Shown here one piece after another: positions 35,218-46,088 of a DNA stretch of 64,000 nt. Under the pieces are notes generated by a model. That model saw nothing but the letters and a program-made list of their open reading frames with translations. It was not told the origin of the DNA and did not search any database. The position numbers and the translations under genes are program-made. The first letter of the stretch is position 1. Every line of letters begins with the position of its first letter. The DNA lies in contig JAUIMM010000601.1 of NCBI GenBank assembly GCA_031769625.1, forward strand, positions 3,277,501 through 3,341,500. Direction: 5' to 3'. Origin of the DNA: Taudactylus pleione. Its lineage: Eukaryota; Chordata; Amphibia; Anura; Myobatrachidae.

Positions 35218-35289
35218 TGCAAAGCACCCCAGTATACACAGTACTTACATAATACACCTCAATACACAGTGCCATCCACCTTAATACTC

Positions 35290-36340
35290 CTCAGTACACA
35301 CAGTACTGATGACCTTTATCATCTGTTATTTCCCACGGGCCGCTAGCCAATCAGTGGCCGCTTTACATGTAACGGCTGCTCATTGGCTGGGACCCACATG
35401 TAACCAGCCAATGAGTGTCCGCTATATGTAAAGCAGCCGCTGATTGCGGCCCATGGGAAATAACAGATTATCACGGTCATCTGTAATTTTGCGAGGTGCA
35501 AGTATTATGTCACAGCATATACTTGCACCTGTCCGAATGGATCGAATAACTTGTTTTCTTATTTTGCCAAGTATGGGTATGCTATGGAGTGCATCGCCAT
35601 GATGGAGGTGAGTATGGGATCTTTTTTCCAGGTACACCCATGGAATCTACATGGGACAAGGGGACAGACCAGCTGGCACAAATAAGTATGTGTGAGTGGG
35701 ATAGGTGTATGTAATAAAGCTTTACTGTATACGGTGTGTGCGTACTGTGGTTTTTAACTATTTATTTTACACCTGCTGGCACTTATAGTTCCAAAAGTGG
35801 CAAAGGGCAGGCATGCTGGCACCTGTAGTTCCACTGCAAAATACAATAGTTTTAAAGTATTTTACACATTATATGCCATACCCACATCCCAGGGGTGCTG
35901 GGAGAAGCCCCGGGCTTTAGACCAAGCCTGGGGTTTTGGGATAGGGGGGATCCCTCTTTGGGGGGTCCCCACCTCCCCTGAGATCCCTAGCTTGGGCTGA
36001 CTGGCTTGGGGTGTTAATGCTTTGGCCCCACCTCCCCTGAGATCCCTAGCTTGGGCTGACTGGCTTGGGGTGTTATTGCTTTGGCCATGGAGCCCCGGTG
36101 ATAGGGTCTCCTGGCTGTGGCATTTCACCCAGGTGGGTTTGGGTCTAGTGCTGGTTTTAAATATAGGGGGACACCTACGCATTTTTTTCCCCATATATAA
36201 AACCAGCACTAGCCCTGCAGCCAGGTGCTGGGTCCTAAATTACAGTGGAACCCTACTCTTTTTGTTCCCCATAATTTTGGAACCAGGACTGGCTGACCAG
36301 TCCAAGGCTGGTTATGTCTTTTGGGGGGGGAATCCTATGT
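35290..36340. repeat. Fold-back element related to 17761-19665
   Basis: Starts with a palindrome at about 35301-35486 whose arms contain CTGTTATTTCCCA and three CCAAT or ATTGG boxes. Next comes a middle part resembling 18950-19170 and one arm similar to the 18-19.6 kb fold-back (CACCTGTAGTTCCACTGCA, GCTTGGGCTGACTGG duplicated at about 35990 and 36049). It ends in adjacent hairpins (CTAGTGCTGGTTTTA with its inverse at 36150-36210). No coding frame. Confidence 0.65.
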
Positions 36341-37379
36341 ATTTTTTTTTTTTATATAAACACTTTACATTAAGTACACATGCAGAAACATACACAAATC
36401 ACACTGATCTGTGTATGTTCAATTTCTCTGCGAGTTTGTAATCTCGAATCTTAGTAAATTTGCAAGATGCATCTTTTTCATGAAAAGTACTTCCGAGTCT
36501 GCCCAATGGTGAGTTGATATGAGTTTGCAATCTCACCCGAGTTTTACAAGAGAGAAGAGAGCACTCTCTCCCACTCACCAGAATTTGCCTTTAGTAAATT
36601 TGCCAAATGAAAACCATGCCTAAACTCACCTGAGATTGTCATCTCAACCAAACTCGAATCTTAGTAAATTTACCCCTAAGTCTGTACCACATCTTGCTAT
36701 TCATATGTGTAAAGTGGACTAAGCCATGCTAAGTGCTGGAAAGACAAAGTGCTGGAAAGACATATGTGTAACATTTAGTGTTGGAGAGATATTTGTGTAC
36801 TCAGGATAGATATACTTTCTAGAGCTGTGAAGTTATTTTTGCCCCCAGGAATGACTGATCATTCTGGGGTATTATGATAGTTTGCATATTAATATAAGAA
36901 GGATTTATTTTGTTATTGTACACATATATGTGAGAGAGATACTGTGTATATTCAGAATATAATGTGAAAAGTAGTTGCATTTTCTACCAAGTCATAATTA
37001 GAGAAGTGCTGCAGTAGCCTAGGTAAAGAAGTGTGTTTTGATTGACAAAAGAGATGCAGATTGCCGGTTATTCACCATAGATAATTATTGATAGGAATTT
37101 AGTGCATATTAACATTATTGTATTTGTGCAGAAGTGTATGTCATTTGCATGGTAATTATTACATTCTACTTAGTTGCTGCATAATTATTGTGTGAAGCTT
37201 CATGTCATTTGTATGCTGATACTTAGTTCTTGCATACCCTGTATTATATTTTACTATTTGGACTTGTATACTTCTATTTTGCTATTATTTTGATAGGCAG
37301 ATTATTCTCCCTATCAAAGCTGTCATGTTAAGTCATTTTACTAAGTATGGGCCTAGCCTCTCCGCAGGATGTAGTTATT
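36341..37379. other. No gene; TTTACTAAG-type MITE remnant
   Basis: Inverted and direct copies of CGAATCTTAGTAAATTT occur near 36440 and 36655, the latter ending in TTTACCCCTAAG. This indicates a decayed palindromic MITE at about 36420-36680. The rest is AT-rich and unassigned. Confidence 0.5.
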
Positions 37380-37620
37380 AGACCGTCAGACGACTTGCCG
37401 CTGGTCTAAATGCCAACAGTTCAAGCCCAACATGAGACTTAAGATAGGAGTCGAAATACCAACTCCTATCTTAATCCCGACGCCGGAATTCTGACAGAAG
37501 CCATCCCGAATGAGGTTAGTCCGGCCTGTTTTAGGAGTTAGCACCACCCCGGAAGTTTTAGGGTTAGGCACCGCCAAGAGAGGGTTAGGTTTAGGGTGTA
37601 GAGGGGAGTGTTAGGATACT
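37380..37620. repeat. MITE remnant with TTAGGG-like words
   Basis: CCAACTCCTATCTTAATCCC, CGACGCCGGAATTCTGAC and GAGAGGGTTAGGTTTAGGG words match the group also seen at 29690, 42300, 52560 and 54240-54660. No intact ends. Confidence 0.55.
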
Positions 37621-37749
37621 TATACTCTGAGAGGTGTTAGGGGGTTGCTGTGTATACTGAGGGGTATTATGGGGTGCTGTCTAAACTACAGAGTGTTATG
37701 GGACTCATTGTATACTAGGGGGCACTGTGTACACAGCAGTGTAGTATGT

Positions 37750-38050
37750 CATACCTCCCAACATGACCCTCTCTTGGAGGGACACAATGCTCTGGTCCTG
37801 GATTTCCCTGATAAGAGGTGGGGCTGCAGCGCAGTTCAAAATTCAAATAGGGGAGCCACACCAACTGTCATTTCACACGCTGCCAAACATCACTGGCTGG
37901 GACTCACTGGCAGGTGGTGTGACTCCCCTATTTGAATTTTGGACTGTGCTGCATCCCCACCTCTGGAGCCACCACCAATCATAACTTACCAGGGAAGTCC
38001 AGGAGCAGAGCATTGTGTCCCTCCTGGAGAGGGTCATGTTGGGAGGTATG
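37750..38050. mobile_element. CATACC-ended fold-back MITE, 6-bp TSD
   Basis: Ends CATACCTCCCAACATGACC and its inverse, flanked by GTATGT at 37744-37749 and 38051-38056. An inner pair of long inverted segments (TCAAAATTCAAATAGGGGAG and CTCCCCTATTTGAATTTTG) makes almost the whole element self-complementary. Same terminal family and TSD length as 7318-7670. Confidence 0.85.
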
Positions 38051-38342
38051 GTATGTTGATGTTGTGGATAATCAGCAGGAAAGACTATGAGAGGACCAAA
38101 TTATAGTTTCATTCAACATGAAGCTAGTCCAACTATATAAACATTATCCAAAGCCCAGAGCACTGATATGAGCAGGGGTGTAATTATAGTGGGGCCCAAT
38201 GGCTTAGTGGACATAAAAAGAACAAATGCTGTGGAAAGAGGTGTCTCTCTTGAAGGATTGTGTGCCCCTTTAAAATGCTGCCCTAGGGCCCATAAAATTC
38301 TAGTTAAGTCCTTGTACTCAGCTTTCTGTAAATTAGTATTTC

Positions 38343-38647
38343 TAAAGCTGCATACACACACAACGATTTTGTTACCAACGATTTTATGAACGATTTTCTG
38401 TCAGGTTATCTGTCAGATTTTTTAAAGTGTAATGAATGATTTTTTGAACTACAAACGATGTTTGCATATTCCCTTAATGAAAATCACTCAATTGGTCGGT
38501 CTGACTGAACTACAAATGTCAACGCGAATGAACGATAATCGTTCATTGTTTTAACTCAGAAAGTGAACAATTTTTACAACGATTGAACGATAAATTATAT
38601 CATTAACGATAATCATTCAAAAAATCGTTGTGTGTGTATGCACCTTA
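38343..38647. mobile_element. hAT MITE, TSD AGTATTTC
   Basis: Ends TAAAGCTGCATACACACACA and CACACACACGTATGCACCTTA-type inverse lie between perfect 8-bp duplications AGTATTTC (38335-38342 and 38648-38655). The interior is rich in AACGAT/ATCGTT words that fold back. Hence a hAT-type non-autonomous element of 305 bp. Confidence 0.85.
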
Positions 38648-38837
38648 AGTATTTCTATTTCCATCTCCCCATCAGTTCTACACAATTGCATTTCATTAGT
38701 GTGGACATAGCAAACTATAGAGCAGTGGTTCCCAAACTTTTTTACTTAATGGCACCCTTAGTGTCTCATCCGTTTTTCTCAGCACCCCTAGGCCAAAAGA
38801 AAATACCTAACTTTATATCCAAATTAAGAAGCCATTA

Positions 38838-39261
38838 CAGGTTGAGTCTCCCATATCCAAAATGCTTGGGACCAGGGGTATTTTGGATAACAAATATTCC
38901 GTATTTTGGAATATTTGCATATCATAATGAAATATCTTGGGAATGGGACCCCAATATACACACAGAATGCATTTATGTGTTATATACACCGTATACACAT
39001 AGCCTGCAGGCAATTTTATACAATATTTTCAATAATTTTGTGGCTCAAGTAAAGTTTGTGTACAGAAATTAAATTCATTTAGGTTTCACATACACCTTAT
39101 ACACACAGCCTGAAGGTAATTTTATACTTTATTTTTAATAATTTTTGTGTCTAAACAAAGTTTTTGTACATTGAACCATCAAAAATCAAAGGTTTCATTC
39201 TATTAGTCATGCCAAATTTATTCCGTATTTCGGAATATTTGGATATGGGAGACTCAACCTG
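38838..39261. mobile_element. pogo/Tigger-type MITE, TA target
   Basis: Inverted ends CAGGTTGAGTCTCCCATATCC-type lie between TA dinucleotides (38836-38837, 39262-39263). Interior words AAAATGCTTGGGACCAG and TATTTTGGAATATTTGCAT are those of a widespread vertebrate Tc1/mariner-pogo MITE. It is inserted in the surrounding hAT element. Confidence 0.85.
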
Positions 39262-39638
39262 TATAAAGAATGACATGAATAAATAAATTGAAATACAAAA
39301 AGCAAGCGGTACTCCTGCCGATATTTGAAAAAACGATATGCCACAAAAGCACGTTTATCATTTTTTTTAATAACATCTGAATGATTTTCCTTTGCCATAC
39401 TATGGTACGATGGTGTCAAAGTACAAAATCATTAGATATTTGCAGATAATATAGAGAAAAATCACTTTTCTCTACATCTGCTTTCATACATACTGATGTT
39501 GGTTTAAGTATCAAATAGTGCTGGTTATAGCGCATATGGCACTTACCACCTCGTCTTACAAATGAAATGAAAGGTAGTATTGAGGACTGTGGTAATGACA
39601 TGATTACATTGTTATAGATATAAGTATGTATGCACTTT

Positions 39639-40493
39639 GGGCCTGATTCAGACTTGGGAATAGAGGAGCTTATTCAGACCTGGTCGTTAGCTCTAAGAGC
39701 TTGCAACCGGGTCGATGTTGCTCCAGTGCGCAAGCTGGCTCCGTCATGCGCATGCGCGAGACCCAGCTAATGACGGGTGATCCGTCGTTAGGGGTCTCGT
39801 AGCAGACGGGGCGAGCTGTCAATGTTGAGTGACAGCTCGCTCCGTTTGCTGGGTGGGCCGGGGGCGTGCCCGGCCAAACGGAGGCATTCCTGTCGGAACA
39901 CTTGCCGTTTGGGGGCGGCCCCACTGACATCATCAGTGATGTCAGTGGGGAGCTTCCTGCTCAAACAGAGCAGGAAGCTCCCTGGGGCTTAAGGTTGACG
40001 AGACCCTACTTTAGGGTCTCGTCGTTGGCCCCGATGGTCGCGATGGTCTTGACCATTGCGACCATCACCCTTAGCGGTCGTTAGAGCTGTGGGTGTTAAC
40101 CCACAGCCTAACGACCGACATGGAGGTGGCCGTTTAGGATGCAAGTGGCCGCCCTGTTTCAGAACGACCGCTTGCATCCTACGACCGCCTCTGAATGAGG
40201 CCCAGAGTGAGATATCTCTCTCAACTGTGAACCTGAACAAACCATGTTGCAATGAAGGGGTGTAAATAAATTTTTTTACATATGGGGCAAATACTGGCTG
40301 CTTTTGCATGTAGCCAACAAATACTGCACGGCTTTATTATTACTTTACAATTTAGATGTCAGTTTGGAAACCCTCCTCCCAAATCTAAATCTATCTGCAC
40401 ATTTTAAATCTGCCCAACCTGCAGTGCAACATGGTTTTACCAAGATCAGTTGAGAGAGATATTTCTCTCTATTCCCAAGTCTGAATCAGGCCC
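39639..40493. mobile_element. 3-bp-TSD MITE, outer, TSD TTT
   Basis: Inverted ends GGGCCTGATTCAGACTTGGG and CCCAAGTCTGAATCAGGCCC, flanked by TTT (39636-39638, 40494-40496). Without the inner element it is about 313 bp. A half copy lies at 15771-15946. The left subterminal part, once the inner element is removed, matches the inverse of the right end (GAGATATCTCTCTCAACTG), which confirms the insertion history. Confidence 0.85.
39665..40203 (-). mobile_element. Hairpin-chain MITE copy E, nested, TSD AGA
   Basis: A 539-bp element with ends GGAGCTTATTCAGACC and CTCTGAATGAGGCCC, flanked by AGA (39662-39664, 40204-40206) inside the outer MITE. Stems include GCGAGCTGTC/GACAGCTCGC (39811-39820, 39831-39840), CACTGACATC/GATGTCAGTG and the perfect 15-bp GGGAGCTTCCTGCTC stem with a 5-nt loop (39948-39962, 39968-39982). 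These stems carry sequence different from copies B-D yet pair fully. Confidence 0.85.
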
Positions 40494-40574
40494 TTTGTCT
40501 CTATTTAAAACATCTATAACCATGTAATAACAACTTTACCATGGTCTGCAATACACCCTTCCACCCACACCAGT

Positions 40575-40575
40575 G

Positions 40576-40619
<44 letters not shown>
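40575..40619. repeat. (TA)n microsatellite
   Basis: About 22 TA repeats within the hAT element at 38723-41039. Confidence 0.95.
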
Positions 40620-40621
<2 letters not shown>

Positions 40622-41071
40622 TATTTACCAATCAAAAACATAATGATAAAAAATATAGGGGAACAATAAATATTAAATTACATATATTGAATTTTAATTA
40701 ATAATAACAACTACACTACCTCAAAACTTCAGACACACTGCGTCACAGAATGTCACTAACTTAGCCAGAGGAGAGTCCAGGAGTCACACTGTGATGTGCA
40801 GCCTGCAGGAGTAGGAGAAGAGGAGTTTGGGAAAAGTAGGAGGGGGCGGTGCCGCATGGCTCTGACTGTGACAAGCAGTGAGAGCCAGCAGCACAGCATG
40901 GGGCCGGCTGTGCTGTGTAAATGGCCGTGGACTGCTTAGAGGCCCGACCAGCTCACTTGTGAAAGCATCCACCATCGGCCCGCCTGCATAAGCGCCGTAG
41001 CACCCCTGGGAGCAGCGGCACGCAAATTTGGAACCGCTGGTATAGAGTATAGAGTATAAGGTATAGAAACC

Positions 41072-41914
41072 TAGGGCCTTACGGATTGCATTAGTGAAAA
41101 TATGCTAATGTCTTCCATAACTTATCCAAGCCTAGGGACGCCCACTACTGCCTTCTCATCGCAGTGGCTAATTAATGCATGCCCGTGAAGCCTCATTTAA
41201 ACAGTCCCAACATGCCTGCATTTACCTAGCCACCCCCTGTTACCCCCCCCTCCCAAATGCTGACTACCTGTCACTTACTCTGCAAGTGAATCCTCTGACA
41301 GAGAGTAATAGCAAACCAATTGAATTACTCCGTGTGCGTAGTACGGCTTTCACACATGTGCAGTGGCTAAAAATCACTCAATCAGCGTAAATATTGGCAT
41401 TGCGTAAATCTCTGAATCAGGTCCATAGCTCTGATAACATAATGTATTATTGCACATGCAAGACAACAGTGAGATACAACTATATCTTTATTATATTTTG
41501 ATGTAGCAATACAACACAATGAAATATCACATTAAATGGTATTTAAAACAATTGTCAGGTTAATCACAAGTCCTCTCGTGGAGATTTTACTTACACAGTT
41601 CTTAGGCAGGGGCGCCGAGAGGGGGTGGAGCGGGTACAGATTACCCGGGCCCCGACTTCCTGAGGGGCCCGGCGGGGGCCCAGGTCCTGCACCGCCCCCA
41701 CCCCCCTCCCTCACAGCAGCCCAGCACACATCGTGTGCTGAGCTGCAGTGGGAGACTGCCCGTGGCTGCTGAGCAGCAGTCACAGCAGTCTCCGAAGCCT
41801 GTGGGGGGGAGTGATTACACTGATCACACCCCCCTAGCTTTGCGCCGGGCTGAGAGGGCTCAGAGCGCCCCCCTCCCCAGCGCACAGTCGTGCCCTTATA
41901 TTAAGGCTGCATCT
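41072..41914. other. No gene; possible MITE and hAT ends
   Basis: CTCTGAATCAGGTCC at about 41412 is a terminus of the 3-bp-TSD type; a degenerate left end GGGCCTTACGGATTGC lies at 41072. CAGGGGCGCCGAGAGG at about 41609 resembles a hAT terminus, followed by a GC-rich, proline-coding-looking stretch without recognised protein similarity. Confidence 0.4.
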
Positions 41915-42760
41915 AAAAAAACGGATTTCTCCATAGAGAATTCTGGAGGGGGGGCAGGGTGTTCAAGGGGCTACACCTCAAAAGCTATAGGAGGTATGGA
42001 TCTGAAATTTGGTAGGAGCGGGCAGAACTGTCACTGGGTGCTTTTTGCTAAGTTTCAGGGCATAAACATAAAAAATGGGGATTTGGGAGTAATCTAAACC
42101 TCCAACTGTCACTGTTTTCGGGAAGCAATCGGGAAGCCGACTGCCTAAATACCGGCAGCCGGCTTCCCGACTGTCTTATCCCGGCATGGGTGAAATGCCG
42201 GGCATCTAGATGAAGACGCCCGCATTTCCCCGACGCCTGGAGACCGGCACCCGGCATCACGATCGTAGTGATGCCGGGTGCTGCGAGCGGACAGCTGCGG
42301 GGGGGGAGGGTTAGGTTTAGGGCTCCCGGGGGGGGACTTAGGGTTAGGCACCCCCCAGGAGGGTTAGGGTTAGGCTAGAGGGAGGGAGGGTTAGGGTTAG
42401 GCACCCCCCCGGGGGACTTAAGTTTAGGCAGCGGGGAAGGGGGTGGTTAGGGTTAGGCACTTGGAGGGGAAGTTAGGGTTAAGCGGTATATCATACCCAT
42501 TCCCTGTTTTCTGACATTCTCAGTTAGCACAACTTTTCTGCTGTTCTCTATGGGGGATTTTTGGGAAGACAAAACTCAGGGTAGGGGTGGAATTTAGACT
42601 TGGGGTATGTTTATTAGGTGCAATTGTGCCAGGGTACGTGCTTTTGGGGTTCAGGTAAATTAAAAAGTTACAGTTTTTAAACTATTACCCCAAGAATGTG
42701 CCATTGTAGAGATAGGACTTTTCAACTTGTTGCGCAGCCGCAGTAGGAGCCTTCAGCAGG
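41915..42760 (+). repeat. Dispersed repeat, inverted copy of 19935-20440
   Basis: Aligns in opposite orientation with 19935-20440 and is interrupted by the element at 42121-42504. Shared words include GGTGTTCAAGGGGCTACACC-like sequence, TTTGGGAGTAAT and CAACTTGTTGCGCAGCCG. Confidence 0.8.
42121..42504 (+). mobile_element. MITE with 8-bp TSD and TTAGGG-like array, copy 1
   Basis: Begins GGAAGCAATCGGGAAGCC and ends ATCATACCCATTCCC. Flanks TGTTTTCG and TGTTTTCT (42113-42120, 42505-42512) differ by one base, and the uninterrupted site is preserved at about 20225. Internal hairpins (GAAGCCGACTGCC/GGCAGCCGGCTTC, CCCGGCAT/ATGCCGGG) are followed by GGGTTAGGGTTAGGCACCCC-type repeats. A second copy lies at 52383-52741. 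Confidence 0.85.
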
Positions 42761-43204
42761 GGGTGTATGTACTCACCCGTTTGTGTGGGGCACGGAGAGA
42801 GAGGTGATGGTGGCTCATTGTCCCCAGAGCTGACACTCCATTCCTGTTGGGTAGTAACGATTTCCCCTTTGTGGAACAGACCCACCTACGTCAGATATGA
42901 CAGCGAACATAGGGGCATGGCTTTCTGTGTGACATTTGAATCGGGGCACGGCTTGTCAGGGCAGGAATGATTAGAACTCCGGGAGACGCCCAGCGATGAC
43001 AGCGGAGACTCCGGGGCTATACAGGGCCAGGTCTGATGGGCTGGAGAGCTGAGAAAAGGGTCCCCACCGCACCCCGTCATGGGCCACGGGTGCCCAGCAC
43101 CCCCCGCTGAGTGAGCCCGGAGCACCACCCACAGAGGACCCTTTCTCCAGGGAGAGCGGGTGATGCCAGAGATCTGAGCCGCCCTGTGAGGGAGAAGCAG
43201 AGAT
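42761..43204. other. No gene recognised
   Basis: GC-richer sequence leading into the minisatellite. Several short frames are open on both strands, none with a recognisable domain. Confidence 0.45.
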
Positions 43205-43840
43205 TGGCCTCCCGTGTGTGTGATACCCTGTACCCCCTACCCCAGTGTGTGACACCTTGTACCCCCCTACCCCTGTGTGTGACACCCTGTACTCCCCTAC
43301 CCCTGAGTGTGACACCCTGTACCCCTCTACCCCTGTGTGTGTGTGACACCCTGTAGCCCCCTACCCCTGTGTGTGTGTGACACCCTGTACCCCCTACCCC
43401 TGTGTGTGACACCCTGTACTCCCCTACCCCTGAGTGTGACACCCTGTACCCCTCTACTCCTGTGTGTGTGACACCCTGTAGCCCCCTACCCCTGTGTGTG
43501 TGTGATACCCTGTACCCCCTACCCCTGAGTGTGACACCCTGTACCCCTCTACTCCTGTGTGTGTGATACCCTGTACTCCCCTACCCCTGAGTGTGACACC
43601 CTGTACCCCTCTACTCCTGTGTGCGTGTGACACCCTGTAGCCTCCTACCCCTGTGTGACACCCTGTAGCCCCCTACCCCTGTGTGTGTGATACTCTGTAC
43701 CCCCTACCCCTGTGTGTGTGCATGTGTGTGACACCCTGTACCCCCCTACCCCTGTGTGTGATACCCTGTACTCCCCTACCCCTGAGTGTGACACCCTGTA
43801 CCCCTCTACTCCTGTGTGTGTGTGACACCCTGTAGCCCCT
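43205..43840. repeat. GTGTGACACCCTGTACCCC minisatellite
   Basis: About twenty units near 30 bp: GTGTGTGACACCCTGTACCC followed by CCTACCCCTG, with variable (GT)n. Glycine/valine-rich frames across it are repeat artefacts. Confidence 0.9.
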
Positions 43841-43849
43841 GCTTAGACA

Positions 43850-44660
43850 TGATCTAAAAATTCACAAAACCTATTGATTTTCTGCCACTCAAACTTCAAA
43901 AGCAATGAAATTATGATCATTAAGGCTGAAGCCTTAATGGATGTGTTCCTTGCGCAATACAGATATGGTATGCCATCACACCCTGTGGTTAACTGTAGAT
44001 TCAGCACTCTCACAGAATGAGATTGCTGTCACTCACAAAATGGTGGAGCTGCTAATTCACAGAATTGTGTGCTCATTGGAATACACACATGCAGTCTATG
44101 CAACTGAGGTCAAAGCAGAAAATAGAGCTGTGCAGATGGGATACAAGTGGTGTGGATGGGGGGAGGAGACACAGCAGTGTGGATAGATGAGACACAAAGG
44201 CGTGTAGAGGAGGGAAGGTTAAGCAGTACAGAGGAGGGGTAGCCAAAGTAATGCAGATGGGGGAAACAGAGTGGCATGGTCTGGGGGGACAGTGACGTGG
44301 ATGGGGGAAGAGAGTGGCATGGACATGGGTAGACAGAGCAGTGCAGATGGGTAATGACAGATTGGTGTGGATAAGGGAATAAAGACTATACAAATAGGAG
44401 ACCACACAGAAGTAGGGATTGGGGAAGACAGATTGGTGTGGATGGGGAGGAAGACAGAGTGGCACGGGTGGTGGAGGGAGACAGAGTATGATATTTTTAA
44501 AAATAAGGGAGCTGAACGTCTATTCTAAATTAGATAAATGTATGCAGTGAGAAGAATGTTGGAAGCCAATGAGATTGTTTTGGTGATCAAATGGGAAGAT
44601 TGTGGGCATTGAGTGGGATGTGGGAGACACATAACTGCTTAAACCTCAGTTGCATAGACG
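43850..44660. mobile_element. Fold-back element, opposite copy of 16205-17345
   Basis: The left arm (43850-44110) is nearly identical to 16245-16525. Then come a GGATGGGGGAAGACAGAGTG-type minisatellite and a segment (about 44480-44650) that is the reverse complement of 16510-16690. The right arm is cut off after about 20 bp, at CCTCAGTTGCATAGAC (44642-44657), so this copy is truncated. Confidence 0.8.
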
Positions 44661-44744
44661 GTTTAGGCAGCGGGGAAGGGGGTGGTTAGGGTTAGACACT
44701 TAGAGGGGGGATTAGGGTTAGGCACTTGGGGGGGAAGTTAGGCA

Positions 44745-44928
44745 CATATAGAAACCGTTGTAATTCCTACACCGTTCACCTGATTTGGATGTAATTACCC
44801 TCAAATTAAATCTGAAAGTCTGCAGTTAAAGCACATCTTGTTTGTTTCATTTCAAAGCCATTGTGGTGGTGAATAGAGGCCAAAATATGAAAATTCTCTC
44901 AATGTCCCAATATTTATGCACCTGACTG
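44745..44928 (+). mobile_element. Tc1-like transposon 3' end
   Basis: GTCTGCAGTTAAAGCACATC, CATTTCAAAGCCATTGTGG and AATGTCCCAATATTTATGCA followed by CCTGACTG and TA match the conserved 3' end of fish and amphibian Tc1-like transposons. The terminal inverted repeat reads CAGTCAGGTGCATAAATATT on the minus strand. No transposase remains. It joins TTAGGG-like words (44660-44740) on its left. Confidence 0.8.
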
Positions 44929-44930
44929 TA

Positions 44931-44953
44931 TATGTGTGTGTGTATGTGTATAC

Positions 44954-44991
<38 letters not shown>

Positions 44992-45010
44992 ATATATATA
45001 TATATATAGA
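44931..45010. repeat. (TG)n/(TA)n microsatellite
   Basis: Compound TG then TA tract next to the Tc1 end. Confidence 0.95.
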
Positions 45011-45350
45011 TATAGGGGTGCAAGCTATAGTTTTGTTTTTGCCATTTCTAACTTGCTGAATGTTGCTCTTTCCTTTTAGGTGCCTCATAGGTAATGAAAT
45101 ACATTTCCCCCATTACTATTAAGTCGTTCTATTACACATAAAATATGCTATTTTTTAATCCCACATTTCTCATGCACAAAACTGAAAAATGGGAGGGAAT
45201 TACAGTGCCGGAGAAAATAGGAATTTGTGTTTTTATTGTACAAATATCCATATCAATATAAAATGTATACGGCAGAAGGTTTTGTTCAAATAATTGGCTC
45301 CAATCACACATAAAATACAACACATTAAGTAGGTTGAAAAATGGACAATT
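45011..45350. other. No gene recognised
   Basis: AT-rich sequence; TTCAAATAATTGGCTCCAAT near 45286 and similar words suggest an old repeat, but no family was assigned. Confidence 0.4.
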
Positions 45351-45355
45351 GAGCA

Positions 45356-45885
45356 TCATGCACGGAAGAGGGACAATATAGGCTGCTGTCTGATGATGGT
45401 ATTAATATGGAGAACATGAATGGAAGAGGGACAATATACAATACAGACTGCTGTCTGATTATGGTTATTAATATGGAGAACTTGCATGGAAGAGGGACAA
45501 TATACAATACAGATTGCTGCCTGATGATGGTCATTAATATGGAGAACATGCATGGAAGAGGGACAATATACAATACAGACAGTCGCCTGATGATGGTCAT
45601 TAATATGGAGAACATGCATGGAAGAGGGACAATATACAATACAGACTGCCACCTGATGACAGTCATTAATATGGAGAACATGCACGGAAGAGGGACAATA
45701 TACAATACAGACTGCCGCCTAATGATGGTCATTAATATGGATAACATGCATGGAAGAGGGACAATATACAATACAGACTGCTGCCTGATGATGGTCATTA
45801 ATATGGAGAACATGCATGGAAAAGGGACAATATACAATATAGACTGCTGCCTGATGATGGTCATTAATATGGAGAACATTCTTAC
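45356..45885. repeat. 63-bp minisatellite, about 8 units
   Basis: Units contain GGAAGAGGGACAATATACAA, TACAGACTGCTGCCTGATGA and TGGTCATTAATATGGAGAAC, recurring every 63 bp (for example 45544 and 45607). Because 63 is a multiple of three, 21-residue repeats stay open on both strands (plus 45407-45985, minus 45325-45993). Drift between units looks random with respect to codon position, so I treat the frames as by-products. Confidence 0.9.
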
Positions 45886-46088
45886 AACAGCCATGCTAAC
45901 ATCACCAGACAACACCAAGAGTGTTTTTGAGATCACCATACAACACAGAAAATCATCATTAAATAACTGTATGATTTCCATATAAGAGCACAAAAAATAT
46001 ATACACAGATTACATATATATGGTCATTTGTCTAAAAATAAGCCATACTTATACAGTAGTGCAATTGTCACTTATATATAAAGATTAA

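Larger units (their letters stand above)
38723..41039. mobile_element. hAT element hosting three nested insertions
   Basis: The left end CAGTGGTTCCCAAACTTTTT and the right end AAATTTGGAACCGCTG are inverse and are flanked by CTATAGAG (38715-38722) and GTATAGAG (41040-41047), an 8-bp TSD with one change. CAGTGGTTCCCAAA is a common terminus of hAT (Charlie-type) elements. Three other elements (38838-39261, 39639-40493, 39665-40203) and a (TA)n tract lie inside. No transposase fragment was recognised. Confidence 0.85.

Noticed and set aside
41532..41885. Pro/Gly-rich frames in the GC-rich stretch
   Set aside because: GC-rich repeat sequence next to a hAT-like terminus, with no recognisable domain.
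45407..45985. 192-codon frame with 21-residue repeats as a protein gene
   Set aside because: It is entirely the 63-bp minisatellite, the opposite strand is equally open, and no start context or domain supports it.
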